A stretch of DNA of 49,381 nt from Streptacidiphilus melanogenes (GTDB lineage: Bacteria; Actinomycetota; Actinomycetes; Streptomycetales; Streptomycetaceae), in NCBI RefSeq assembly GCF_000787835.1, contig NZ_BBPP01000013.1, positions 104,059 through 153,439 of the forward strand, written 5' to 3'. Position 1 is the stretch's first letter; every line of letters begins with the position of its first letter. Below are positions 8,308 through 15,588 of the stretch, piece by piece. The translations under genes and the position numbers were made by a program. The notes beneath the pieces were generated by a model, which made no database searches, had not been told where the DNA came from, and saw nothing but the letters and a program-made list of their open reading frames with translations.

Positions 8308-9423
8308 ATGAAGCGCAGCATGAAGCGCACACCCGCCGTCACCGCGCTGGCCGTGGCCCTTGGCTTCGGGCTCGGCGCGTGCGGCTCCGGTGCGGGCGGC
8401 TCCGCGTCCGTCGCCGCCGGGTCGGACGGCAGCGCGAGCGCCGGGCCGCGGCTGATCGGTCTGCTCCTGCCGGAGGACACCGCGACCCGGTACGAGCAGT
8501 TCGACAAGCCGCTGTTCGAGGCCAAGGTCAAGTCCCTGGCCCCCGACGTCCAGGTGCGGTACGCCAACGCGGGCGGCAGCGCGCAGACCCAGGCGCAGCA
8601 GGTGCGGATGATGATCGACGCCGGTGTCGGCGTGCTGGTGGTCGACGCGCAGGACTCCGCGCAGATCAAGTCCTCCATCGAGGCGGCGAAGGCGAAGGGC
8701 ATCAAGGTCGTCGCCTACGACCGCCTGGCCCAGGGGCCCGTGGACGCCTACGTCTCGTTCGACAACGAGAAGGTCGGCGAGCTCCAGGGCCAGGGTCTGC
8801 TCGACGCCATGGGATCCGCCGCCACCCCCTCGGCCAAGGTCGTGGAGATCGACGGCGACGCCGCCGACCCCAACTCGATCGACTTCGAGCGCGGCTTCCT
8901 GGCGGCCGTGCAGGGCAAGGTGGACATCGCCTACGACGCCTCCGGCATGTGGAAGCCGGACGTCGCGGCGGAGAAGGCGACCGCCGCGATCAACCAGCTC
9001 GGCGCGAAGAACATCGCGGGCTTCTACTCCGCGAACGACGGCATGGCCGCCGGCATCGTCAGCGCGATGAAGACCGCAGGCCTCACCGGCGTCCCGATCG
9101 GCGGCCAGGACGCCCAACTGGACGCCATCCAGCGGATCGTGGCCGGCACCCAGTCCTACACCGTCTACAAGGCGTACCGGCCGGAGGCCGAGGCCGCCGC
9201 GGCGCTCGCCGTGGACCTGCTGCAGGGCCGCGACATCGGCGCGCTCGCCGCCGCCATGAAGATCAGCGCCTCCGGCGACGACGTGCACGCCGACCTGCTC
9301 ACCCCGGTGCTGCTCACCAAGGCGAACATCAAGCAGACCGTGGTCGCCGACGGCCTCTACACCGTGGGCCAGATCTGCACGCCGACGTACGCGGCGGCGT
9401 GCCGCGCCGACGGGCTGCAGTAG
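8308..9423 (+). CDS. Sugar ABC transporter substrate-binding lipoprotein (XylF/RbsB-like)
   Basis: Secreted lipoprotein of 371 residues. The N-terminus MKRSMKRTPAVTALAVALGF leads to a lipobox LGAC with the lipidated Cys at residue 25, then a Gly/Ser-rich linker and a periplasmic-binding type I fold: LIGLLLPEDTATRYEQFDKP, VVDAQDSAQIKSSIEAAKAK, VVAYDRLAQG and GFYSANDGMAAGIVSAMK resemble xylose-binding proteins. Unusually, no ABC ATPase or permease gene is next to it; the neighbours are a peptidase and a hydroxyproline epimerase on the other strand. It may work with a distant transporter or as a sensor. GGGAGG lies 11 bases before the chosen ATG; a second in-frame ATG is at 8320. Confidence 0.85.
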   Translation: MKRSMKRTPAVTALAVALGFGLGACGSGAGGSASVAAGSDGSASAGPRLIGLLLPEDTATRYEQFDKPLFEAKVKSLAPDVQVRYANAGGSAQTQAQQVRMMIDAGVGVLVVDAQDSAQIKSSIEAAKAKGIKVVAYDRLAQGPVDAYVSFDNEKVGELQGQGLLDAMGSAATPSAKVVEIDGDAADPNSIDFERGFLAAVQGKVDIAYDASGMWKPDVAAEKATAAINQLGAKNIAGFYSANDGMAAGIVSAMKTAGLTGVPIGGQDAQLDAIQRIVAGTQSYTVYKAYRPEAEAAAALAVDLLQGRDIGALAAAMKISASGDDVHADLLTPVLLTKANIKQTVVADGLYTVGQICTPTYAAACRADGLQ

Positions 9424-9444
9424 CGGGGCGGGCCGCGTAGGGAC

Positions 9445-10452
9445 TCAGAGCAGGAACCCCCTGGGGAACGGGTCGGTCGGGTCGAGGAAGTACTGCGCTG
9501 TCCCGGTGATCCAGGCCCGCCCGGTGACCGTGGGCACGACCGCCGGGCGTCCGGCGACACTGGTCTCCTCGACCAGCCGTCCGACGAACCGCGTGCCGAT
9601 GTACGACTCGTTGACGAACTCCGCGCCCAGCGTGAGCTCCCCGCGCGCGTGGAGCTGCGCCATCCGCGCGGAGGTGCCCGTCCCGCAGGGCGAGCGGTCG
9701 AACCAGCCCGGGTGGATCGCCATGGCGTGCCGCGAATGCGCGGCGGTCGAACCGGGCGCCGCGAAGTACACGTGGTGCACGCCGTGAATCCCAGGGTCCT
9801 CCGGGTGGACGGGCTCGTCCGCCGCGTTGATGGCCGCCATGGTCGCCAGCCCCGCGTTCAGCAGCTGCTCCTTGGTGGCCCGCTCGCGGTCGAACGGCAG
9901 CCGGTAGTCGTCGAGTTCGACGATCGCGTAGAAGTTGCCGCCGAAGGCGAGGTCGTACCGGATCTCCCCGTAGCCCGGCACATGGGTCTTCGCGTCGAGC
10001 CGCGCGCAGAACGAGGGCACGTTGGTCAGTGTGACGGCCGTCGCCGAGCCGTCCTCGACGGCGACGTCCACGGTGACGAGCCCCGCCGGGGTGTCCAGCC
10101 GCACGGTCGTGACCGGCTCGGTGACCGGCACCATCCCGGTCTCCACGAGCACGGTCGCCACCCCGATCGTCCCGTGCCCGCACATCGGGAGGACCCCGGA
10201 CACCTCGATGAACAGCACCCCGTAGTCGGCGTCCGGCCTGGTCGGCGGCTGCAGGATCGCCCCGCTCATCGCGGCGTGGCCGCGGGGTTCGTACATCAGC
10301 AACGTGCGCAGGTCGTCCAGGTGGGCCTGGAAGTGGAGTCGCCGTTCGGCCATGCTCGCACCGGGGATGACGCCGACCCCACCGGTGATCACTCGGGTCG
10401 GCATGCCCTCGGTGTGGGAGTCGACGGCGTGGTAGATGTGACGCGTTTTCAT
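9445..10452 (-). CDS. 4-hydroxyproline 2-epimerase / proline racemase family
   Basis: PLP-independent epimerase of 335 residues converting trans-4-hydroxy-L-proline to cis-4-hydroxy-D-proline. Both catalytic cysteines are present: Cys91 in PMCGHGTIG and Cys256 in DRSPCGTGTSA. The second Cys argues against the related trans-3-hydroxyproline dehydratases, which lack it. The opening IYHAVDSHTEGMPTRVITGG is typical of the family. It is the last gene of the minus-strand hydroxyproline cluster, separated from the deaminase gene by 145 bp that hold a palindromic repeat, so it may have its own promoter. The start ATG at 10452 has AAGAGGA upstream. Hydroxyproline rather than proline specificity rests on gene context. 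Confidence 0.88.
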   Translation of the reverse strand: MKTRHIYHAVDSHTEGMPTRVITGGVGVIPGASMAERRLHFQAHLDDLRTLLMYEPRGHAAMSGAILQPPTRPDADYGVLFIEVSGVLPMCGHGTIGVATVLVETGMVPVTEPVTTVRLDTPAGLVTVDVAVEDGSATAVTLTNVPSFCARLDAKTHVPGYGEIRYDLAFGGNFYAIVELDDYRLPFDRERATKEQLLNAGLATMAAINAADEPVHPEDPGIHGVHHVYFAAPGSTAAHSRHAMAIHPGWFDRSPCGTGTSARMAQLHARGELTLGAEFVNESYIGTRFVGRLVEETSVAGRPAVVPTVTGRAWITGTAQYFLDPTDPFPRGFLL

Positions 10453-10486
10453 CAGCTGTGTCCTCTTCAGTCCGTTGCAACTCCCC

Positions 10487-10590
10487 AGGGACGCAAGGAA
10501 CTTCGCGAGCAATCCACCCCAGGAGGACGGCCCTGTCCACGCGGGATCTCACTGCCCCGGGTGGCTTGTCGCGCAGTTCCCCGCGCCCCT
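10487..10590. repeat. Large imperfect palindromic intergenic repeat, copy A
   Basis: Arms of about 32 bp at 10487-10519 and 10559-10590 are imperfect inverted repeats. The right arm, with flanking bases (10557-10590), is the exact reverse complement of 34 bp at 49291-49324. Related but degraded copy B lies near 23036. The element separates the epimerase gene from the deaminase gene. Confidence 0.75.
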
Positions 10591-10597
10591 CACGGTC

Positions 10598-11500
10598 TCA
10601 CCGCAGTCCGTCGGCCAAGGCGTTCTCGGTGGCCAGCGTCACGGCCTTCAGGGCTTCGCCCGTCAGCGGGCCGCGAGGGGCCCTGCAGGGGCCGCCCTTG
10701 CGGTCGGCGAGGTCCATGGAGAGCTTGATGGCCTGGACGAACTCCGTGCGGGAGTCCCAGCGCAGCAGCGGGTGCAACTGGCGGTAGCGCGGCAGCGCCA
10801 CCGCCAGGTCGCCGGCCACCGCCGCGCGGTACAGCTCGGCGCACGCGGCGGGGAGGGCGTTGGGGTAGCCGGCGACCCAGCCGACCGCGCCGGCCAGGGC
10901 GAGTTCCAGCAACACGTCGTCCGCGCCGATCAGCAGGTCCAGGCCGGGGGCGAGCTCGGCGATCTCGTAGGCCCGGCGGACGTCGCCGCTGAACTCCTTG
11001 ACGGCGACGACGTGTCCCGCCGTGTGCAGCTCGGCCAGCAGGGACGGGAGGAGGTCGACGCGGGTGTCGTGCGGGTTGTTGTAGGCGACGACGGGCAGGC
11101 CCGCCTCCGCGACCTCCGCGTAGTGCGCGAGCACGGCCTCCCGCTCGGCGCGGTACGCGTTCGGCGGAAGCTGGAGGACGGAGCCGCAGCCGGCCTCGGC
11201 CGCCTGCTCGGCCCATCTGCGGGACTCGGCGGAGCCGTACGCGGCCGTTCCGGCCATGACGCGGCTGCCGTCGCCCGCCGCCTCGACGGCGACCCGCACG
11301 ACCTCGGCGCGTTCGGCGTCCGTCAGGGTCTGGTACTCGCCGAGCGAGCCGTTGGGGACGACGCCGTCGCAGCCGTTCGCGAGGAGCCAGGCGACGTGCT
11401 CGGCGTAGGCGTCGTAGTCGACGGAGCCGTCGTCGTGGAACGGCAGCGCGGTGGCGACCATGATGCCGCGCCAGGGGGCACGGCGCTCGGGGGTGGTCAT
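10598..11500 (-). CDS. DHDPS/NAL-family lyase, probable 1-pyrroline-4-hydroxy-2-carboxylate deaminase
   Basis: Class I aldolase-fold enzyme of 300 residues. The Schiff-base Lys168 is in VVAVKEFSGD and the partner Tyr140 in PVVAYNNPHD. Dihydrodipicolinate synthases carry GTTGE at the phosphate-binding-like loop, whereas this protein has NGSLGEY (residues 50-56), so it is probably not DapA. In hydroxyproline operons this family deaminates 1-pyrroline-4-hydroxy-2-carboxylate to alpha-ketoglutarate semialdehyde, and the neighbours here are exactly the enzymes that would make that substrate. Its ATG overlaps the stop codon of the upstream FAD oxidoreductase gene (ATGA), giving translational coupling. 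The following semialdehyde dehydrogenase is not in the window. Confidence 0.87.
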   Translation of the reverse strand: MTTPERRAPWRGIMVATALPFHDDGSVDYDAYAEHVAWLLANGCDGVVPNGSLGEYQTLTDAERAEVVRVAVEAAGDGSRVMAGTAAYGSAESRRWAEQAAEAGCGSVLQLPPNAYRAEREAVLAHYAEVAEAGLPVVAYNNPHDTRVDLLPSLLAELHTAGHVVAVKEFSGDVRRAYEIAELAPGLDLLIGADDVLLELALAGAVGWVAGYPNALPAACAELYRAAVAGDLAVALPRYRQLHPLLRWDSRTEFVQAIKLSMDLADRKGGPCRAPRGPLTGEALKAVTLATENALADGLR

Positions 11501-12945
11501 CGGGGGGCTCCTTCGGAGGAGGGTGCGTTGGTGTCGCACTCGGCCAGCAGGCCCAGTGGCACGGGGGTGGACAGGGGTCGGGTGGGCGCGCCGTCGTCGT
11601 GCCTGTCGGCGTTCGGCGCGCCGCAGAGCCGGGCGACGGCCGGGCCGCACATGCGGGCCTGGCACCAGCCCATGCCCGCGCGGGTGAGGAGTTTGACGGT
11701 CCGCTGGTCGGCCGCGCCGAGCTCGGCCACGGCGTCGCGGACCTGTCGGGCCGTCACCTCCTCGCAGCGGCAGACCTCGGTGGCGTCGTCGAGCCACTGT
11801 GTCCAGCCGCTGCCGGGCGCGTGCCGCGCGGCCATCAGGTCGGCGAAGGCGCGCTGCCTGGAGCGTCGTCGCAGCAGCGAACGCGGCGCCGTGTTCTGCC
11901 CGGCGACGGCCAGGCCCGCCAACTCGCCTTCGGTGATGGCGAGCTGGACGCCGCCGACGCCGGTGCTCTCGCCGGCGGCCCAGACGCCCGGCACGGTGGT
12001 GCGCTGGGCGGCGTCGACCACCAGTGCGGCGCTGCCGTCCGGCAGGCGCCTGGTGTGGCAGCCGAATTCGAGCGGCAGCTCCAGCTGCGGCACCAGCCCG
12101 TGCCCGACGGCGACGGCGTCGCACGGGACGCGCCACTGCGTGCCGGACAGGGGCCGCCACGCGGCGTCGAGCCGGGCCAGGGTCACCGCCTCGACCCGGT
12201 CCGTGCCGTGCGCGGCCACGACGGCGGTGCGCGGACGGAGGCGGACGCCGTGCCGCAGCAGGGTCGCGCCGTGCTGCGCGCCCTCGACCAGCTTGCCGGC
12301 GTTGGCCGCGAGGACACGCGCGCCGCGGGCGTAGCCGAGGTAGCCGGCGGCCTCCGCCACCAGCGGGACCGTCGCCCCGGCCGCCGTCAGCGACGCCGCG
12401 ACCGCCAGCAGCAGCGGTCCGCTGCCCGCGACCAGGACGCGCCGGCCGGGCAGCACGAGCCCCGCCTTGAGCATCGCCTGCGCGCCGCCCGCCCCGACGA
12501 CGCCGGGCAGGGTCCATCCGGGGAACGGCAGCTGCCGTTCGTGCGCGCCGGTGGCGAACAGCACCTGACGTGCGGTCAGCGACCGGGCCTGTCGCTGGTC
12601 CGGCCCGGTCAGCGCGTGGACCGCGAAGGCTCCGGAGCCGCCCGTCACGGACCAGACATGATGGTCGCTCAGCAGCGTGACGCGCTCCCGCACGGCGTCG
12701 AGGCGGGCGAGCAGGTGCTGGAACGCCGACCAGTGGTGGTGCAGCGCCTGCGGCCGCTCGGCGCGCAGTTCGGCGGCGGGCTGCCGGTAGAACTGGCCGC
12801 CGGGCTGCGGCGCGCCGTCCAGCAGCGCGACGCGGACGCCGTGCTCGGCGGCGGACGCGGCGGCCGCGAGCCCGGCGGGCCCGGCGCCGACCACGGCGAG
12901 GTCGTAGCTCTCGTGGTCGCCCGCGGCGTCAGCGGAGTTCGTCAT
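11497..12945 (-). CDS. FAD/NAD(P) oxidoreductase subunit with C-terminal 2Fe-2S (BFD-like) domain, D-hydroxyproline dehydrogenase complex
   Basis: A 482-residue flavoprotein resembling the HcnB / octopine-oxidase A / LhpB-type subunit. GAGPAG at residues 20-25 begins the FAD-binding fold; LLDGAPQPGGQFYRQPA is the typical second block; VAGSGPLLLAVA is the internal NAD-type nucleotide site. The C-terminal BFD-like region has CRCEEVTARQVRDAV and WCQARMCGP, providing four cysteines for a 2Fe-2S cluster. Such subunits pair with a small ferredoxin-like protein and a DadA-like oxidase, both encoded immediately upstream with overlaps of 17 bp and 4 bp. The complex should oxidise cis-4-hydroxy-D-proline and pass electrons to an acceptor. 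ATG at 12945. Confidence 0.88.
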   Translation of the reverse strand: MTNSADAAGDHESYDLAVVGAGPAGLAAAASAAEHGVRVALLDGAPQPGGQFYRQPAAELRAERPQALHHHWSAFQHLLARLDAVRERVTLLSDHHVWSVTGGSGAFAVHALTGPDQRQARSLTARQVLFATGAHERQLPFPGWTLPGVVGAGGAQAMLKAGLVLPGRRVLVAGSGPLLLAVAASLTAAGATVPLVAEAAGYLGYARGARVLAANAGKLVEGAQHGATLLRHGVRLRPRTAVVAAHGTDRVEAVTLARLDAAWRPLSGTQWRVPCDAVAVGHGLVPQLELPLEFGCHTRRLPDGSAALVVDAAQRTTVPGVWAAGESTGVGGVQLAITEGELAGLAVAGQNTAPRSLLRRRSRQRAFADLMAARHAPGSGWTQWLDDATEVCRCEEVTARQVRDAVAELGAADQRTVKLLTRAGMGWCQARMCGPAVARLCGAPNADRHDDGAPTRPLSTPVPLGLLAECDTNAPSSEGAPR

Positions 12946-13240
12946 GGCCGTCCCCTCGCTGCGTGCGGACCCGCGTGCCGGGCCGCACGGGGGCCAGGCA
13001 GGCGCGGACGTTGGGGACGCCGTCGAGTTCGACCAGGCAGTCGTAGCAGGCGCCCATCCCGCAGAACGCACCGCGGGGCCGGTCGCCGACGCGGGTGCGC
13101 CGCCAGGCGAGGCGTCCCGACTGCCACAGCGCGGCGGCCACGGTCTGGCCGGGCAGCGCGGTGAGCTGCTCGCCGTCGAAACTGAACTCGAAGGGGGGCT
13201 CCGGCCTGGCCCGGACCAGGTCCAACGGACCGCGTGTCAC
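12929..13240 (-). CDS. Small (2Fe-2S)-binding subunit of the D-hydroxyproline dehydrogenase complex
   Basis: A 103-residue ferredoxin-like protein of the HcnA / LhpF type. It has the pattern FCGMGACYDCLVELDG with cysteines 60, 65 and 68 and the fourth Cys at residue 81 in VRACLAPV. The preceding stretch FDGEQLTALPGQTVAAALWQ is characteristic of these small subunits. It begins at a GTG (13240) that overlaps the stop of the upstream FAD oxidase gene (GTGA) and ends 17 bp inside the next FAD gene, so the three subunits are translationally coupled and probably made in equal amounts. Confidence 0.88.
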   Translation of the reverse strand: MTRGPLDLVRARPEPPFEFSFDGEQLTALPGQTVAAALWQSGRLAWRRTRVGDRPRGAFCGMGACYDCLVELDGVPNVRACLAPVRPGTRVRTQRGDGHDELR

Positions 13241-14388
13241 GACTGCTCCTTTCCGAAGCGCCCGGGACCGAATGGCGCCGGGTCCATGAACGGCTTCTCG
13301 CCGTCGAGGAGTTGGGCGACGAGCCGGGCCGTCGCCGGGGCCAGGCCGATGCCCGCGCCCTCGTGGCCGCAGGCCTGGACCAGCCAGGGCCGTTCGGGAT
13401 CGGGCCCGATCGCGGGCAGGTGGTCGGGCAGGTACGGCCGGAACCCGCGGTAGGCGCGCATCGCCCGTACGTCGCTCAGGACCGGGAACAGCTCCGCCGC
13501 CTGCGCGGCGAGACGGGCCAGCACCGGCACGGAGAGGCTGCGGTCGAAGCCGACGCGTTCCCGGCTGGCCCCGATCAGCACCGGCCCGGCGGCGGTCCCC
13601 TCGACCACGGCCGAGCTCTGCAGGTCGGCCGAGCCGCTGGCGACGTCGGCGACGTAGTCGGCCGCGTAGACCTTGTGCCGCACCAGCGGCGGCAGCGGCT
13701 CGGTCACCAGGATGAAGCCGCGCCGTGGCAGGACCGGCAGGGTCGCTCCGGCGAGCGCGGCGACCTCGCCGCCCCACGTTCCGGCCGCGTTGACCACCGC
13801 CGCGCAGTGGAGCGGCCCGTGCGTGTCTGTCTCCACGCGCCCCTCGGCCAGTCCGGTGACGGTCGTCCCGGCCAGCAGGCGGACCCGGCCGGTGCCGCGC
13901 GCCCGGCGCAGCAGCGCCGCGACCGCGAGGGCGGGCTGGACCTGGGCGTCCTGCGGGTAGTGGACGCCCCCGGCGAGCTCGCGGGCCAGGTGCGGCTCCA
14001 GCTCTCCCAGTGCGTCGGCGGGCACCTCCGCGGCGGTGACCCCGGCCGTGCGCTGGAGCCGGGCCGAGGCCTGGAGCTCGGCGAAGGCCCGCGGATCGCG
14101 GGCCACCACCAGCCCGCCCTTGGGCTCGTACTCCAGCGCGTGCGCGCCGAGGTCGTCGGCGAGCTCGCGCCAGAGCCGCAGGCTCTCGACCGCCAGCTCC
14201 AACTCGGGCCCCGGGCCCTTGTCGGAGACGAGGAGGTTCCCCTCACCGGCGCCGGTCGTCCCTCCGGCGACCGGTCCTCGGTCCAGGACCGCGACCTGCA
14301 AGCCGCGCAGGGCCAGCGCGTCCGCGCAGGCCGCGCCGATCATCCCGGCGCCGATGACGACCACGTCGTAGAGAGGAACCCGTGCCAC
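13237..14388 (-). CDS. DadA-like FAD-dependent oxidase subunit, D-hydroxyproline dehydrogenase complex
   Basis: A 383-residue D-amino-acid-oxidase-fold flavoprotein and first gene of the hydroxyproline operon. It begins YDVVVIGAGMIGAACADALA, with GAGMIG at residues 13-18, and continues LDRGPVAGGTTGAGEGNLLV; the C-terminal GHEGAGIGLAPATARLVAQL closes the FAD site. HcnC/LhpE-type subunits of this sort carry the amine-oxidising site. The start is a GTG at 14388, the only reasonable one before the stop of the preceding gene, and no good Shine-Dalgarno sequence is visible. A TGTnnnACA palindrome ends 12 bp upstream. The operon continues with four further genes on this strand. Confidence 0.87.
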   Translation of the reverse strand: MARVPLYDVVVIGAGMIGAACADALALRGLQVAVLDRGPVAGGTTGAGEGNLLVSDKGPGPELELAVESLRLWRELADDLGAHALEYEPKGGLVVARDPRAFAELQASARLQRTAGVTAAEVPADALGELEPHLARELAGGVHYPQDAQVQPALAVAALLRRARGTGRVRLLAGTTVTGLAEGRVETDTHGPLHCAAVVNAAGTWGGEVAALAGATLPVLPRRGFILVTEPLPPLVRHKVYAADYVADVASGSADLQSSAVVEGTAAGPVLIGASRERVGFDRSLSVPVLARLAAQAAELFPVLSDVRAMRAYRGFRPYLPDHLPAIGPDPERPWLVQACGHEGAGIGLAPATARLVAQLLDGEKPFMDPAPFGPGRFGKEQS

Positions 14389-14399
14389 AGGTCAGTAAT

Positions 14400-14410
14400 A
14401 TGTCACACAG
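14400..14410. promoter_or_regulatory. Candidate GntR operator before the hydroxyproline operon
   Basis: ATGTCACACAG matches TGTnnnACA and shares seven of eleven positions with the perfect palindrome at 6780-6790. It overlaps the stop codon of the upstream transferase gene (14403-14405) and stands 12 bp before the GTG of the first catabolic gene, where bound repressor would cover a promoter. Confidence 0.42.
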
Positions 14411-15467
14411 CATTCGGTCGGACAATCCCCCGCGCCGGCCATTCCACCGGGATGCAGGGGTGCATGCGCAGCGACGCGTGCCGAGCCGGTGGGGTACCGG
14501 TCGGACCGAATGGGCTGCCACCCAGGGCCTCGCGTCCGTGCGGGGTGAGCAGCAGCGCCGGGTCCGGCCCGCGGGCCACGATCCGGCCGGGGTTGATCAT
14601 GTGGTGGACGTAGTAGTAGTGGCGGCGGATGTGGTCGAGGTCGACCGTGTCGCCGAAGCCGGGCGTCTGGAAGAGGTCGCGGGTGTAACCCCACAGCGCG
14701 GGGTACTCCGAGATCTTGCGGATGTTGCACTTGAAGTGGCCGTGGTACACGGCGTCGAAGCGGACGAGCGTGGGCCAGAGCCGGACGTCGGCCTCGGTCA
14801 GCTGGTCGCCGACCAGGTAGCGGCGCGTGCTCAGCCGCTCCTCCAGCACGTCCAGCCGGTCGAACAGTGAGGTCACCGCCTGGTCGTAGAACTCCTGGGC
14901 CCGCGCGAACCCCGCCCGGTACACCGCGTTGTTGACGTCGCGGTAGATCTCCTCCACCAGCGCGTCGATCTCCTCGCGCAGGGGCTCGGGGTAGAGGTCC
15001 GGCGCTCCGGGCCGGTGCAGCGCCCGCCACTGCGAGCCGAGGTCGAGGGTGAGGTGGGCGAAGTCGTTGCTGACCACCTTGCCGGTCGTGGTGTCCACCA
15101 GCGCCGGGACGCTGATGCCGCCGGTGTACTCCGGCTCTGCCGCCAGGTACGCCTCCCGCAGCGCGTGGATGCCGAGGACCGGGTCCAGCCCGCCCGGAGC
15201 TCCGGCCTCCTCGGTGAACACCCACTGGTACTTCCCGTCGACCAGCTCCTGCACCGGATCGGTCACCGCCAGCGAGATGGCCTCCTCCAGGCCCAGCAGG
15301 CGGCGGGTGATGACCACCCGGTGCGCCCAGGGACAGGCCAGGCTGACCACCAGCCGGTACCGGCCCGCCTCGACCGGCAGGCCGTCACGGCCGTCGGCGG
15401 TGATCCGGGTTCGGAAGTGCTGCGGGGCACGGACGAGGTCGCGGGGTTGGCTCCGGTCGACGTTCAT
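14403..15467 (-). CDS. Glutathionyl-hydroquinone reductase-like (GST omega/xi) protein
   Basis: A 354-residue thioredoxin-fold transferase of the YqjG/ECM4 type. The N-terminal block ITADGRDGLPVEAGRYRLVV precedes the catalytic motif SLACPWAHR, and the C-terminal helical domain has VRLWPTLVRFDAVY, CNIRKI and the family's HHMINPGRIV signature. In E. coli such enzymes reduce glutathionyl-hydroquinones; actinomycetes make mycothiol instead of glutathione, so the physiological thiol is uncertain. Homologues normally finish soon after the GREALGG motif, but here about 37 further residues run up to the hydroxyproline operon. ATG at 15467 with GGAGAG upstream. Confidence 0.85.
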   Translation of the reverse strand: MNVDRSQPRDLVRAPQHFRTRITADGRDGLPVEAGRYRLVVSLACPWAHRVVITRRLLGLEEAISLAVTDPVQELVDGKYQWVFTEEAGAPGGLDPVLGIHALREAYLAAEPEYTGGISVPALVDTTTGKVVSNDFAHLTLDLGSQWRALHRPGAPDLYPEPLREEIDALVEEIYRDVNNAVYRAGFARAQEFYDQAVTSLFDRLDVLEERLSTRRYLVGDQLTEADVRLWPTLVRFDAVYHGHFKCNIRKISEYPALWGYTRDLFQTPGFGDTVDLDHIRRHYYYVHHMINPGRIVARGPDPALLLTPHGREALGGSPFGPTGTPPARHASLRMHPCIPVEWPARGIVRPNAV

Positions 15468-15588
15468 GCGTCTCGCTCTCCTCTGCCAGGCAGGCCGCGC
15501 CCGACCACCGCGAGCGCAGTACGGACCTGACACGGTGCCGCTCCTCGCTCGAGACCGGGTGGACGAGGCGGGAACAGGTGACGGCGCC

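Noticed and set aside
8308-9423. Hydroxyproline-binding component of the nearby operon
   Set aside because: The sequence follows pentose-binding proteins, is on the other strand, and has no transporter partner; nothing supports imino-acid binding.
9445-10452. trans-3-hydroxyproline dehydratase as an alternative for the epimerase
   Set aside because: Both catalytic cysteines (91 and 256) are present; dehydratases of this family replace the second.
10598-11500. DapA (dihydrodipicolinate synthase)
   Set aside because: The GTTGE motif is replaced by GSLGE and the gene lies in a hydroxyproline operon rather than with lysine genes.
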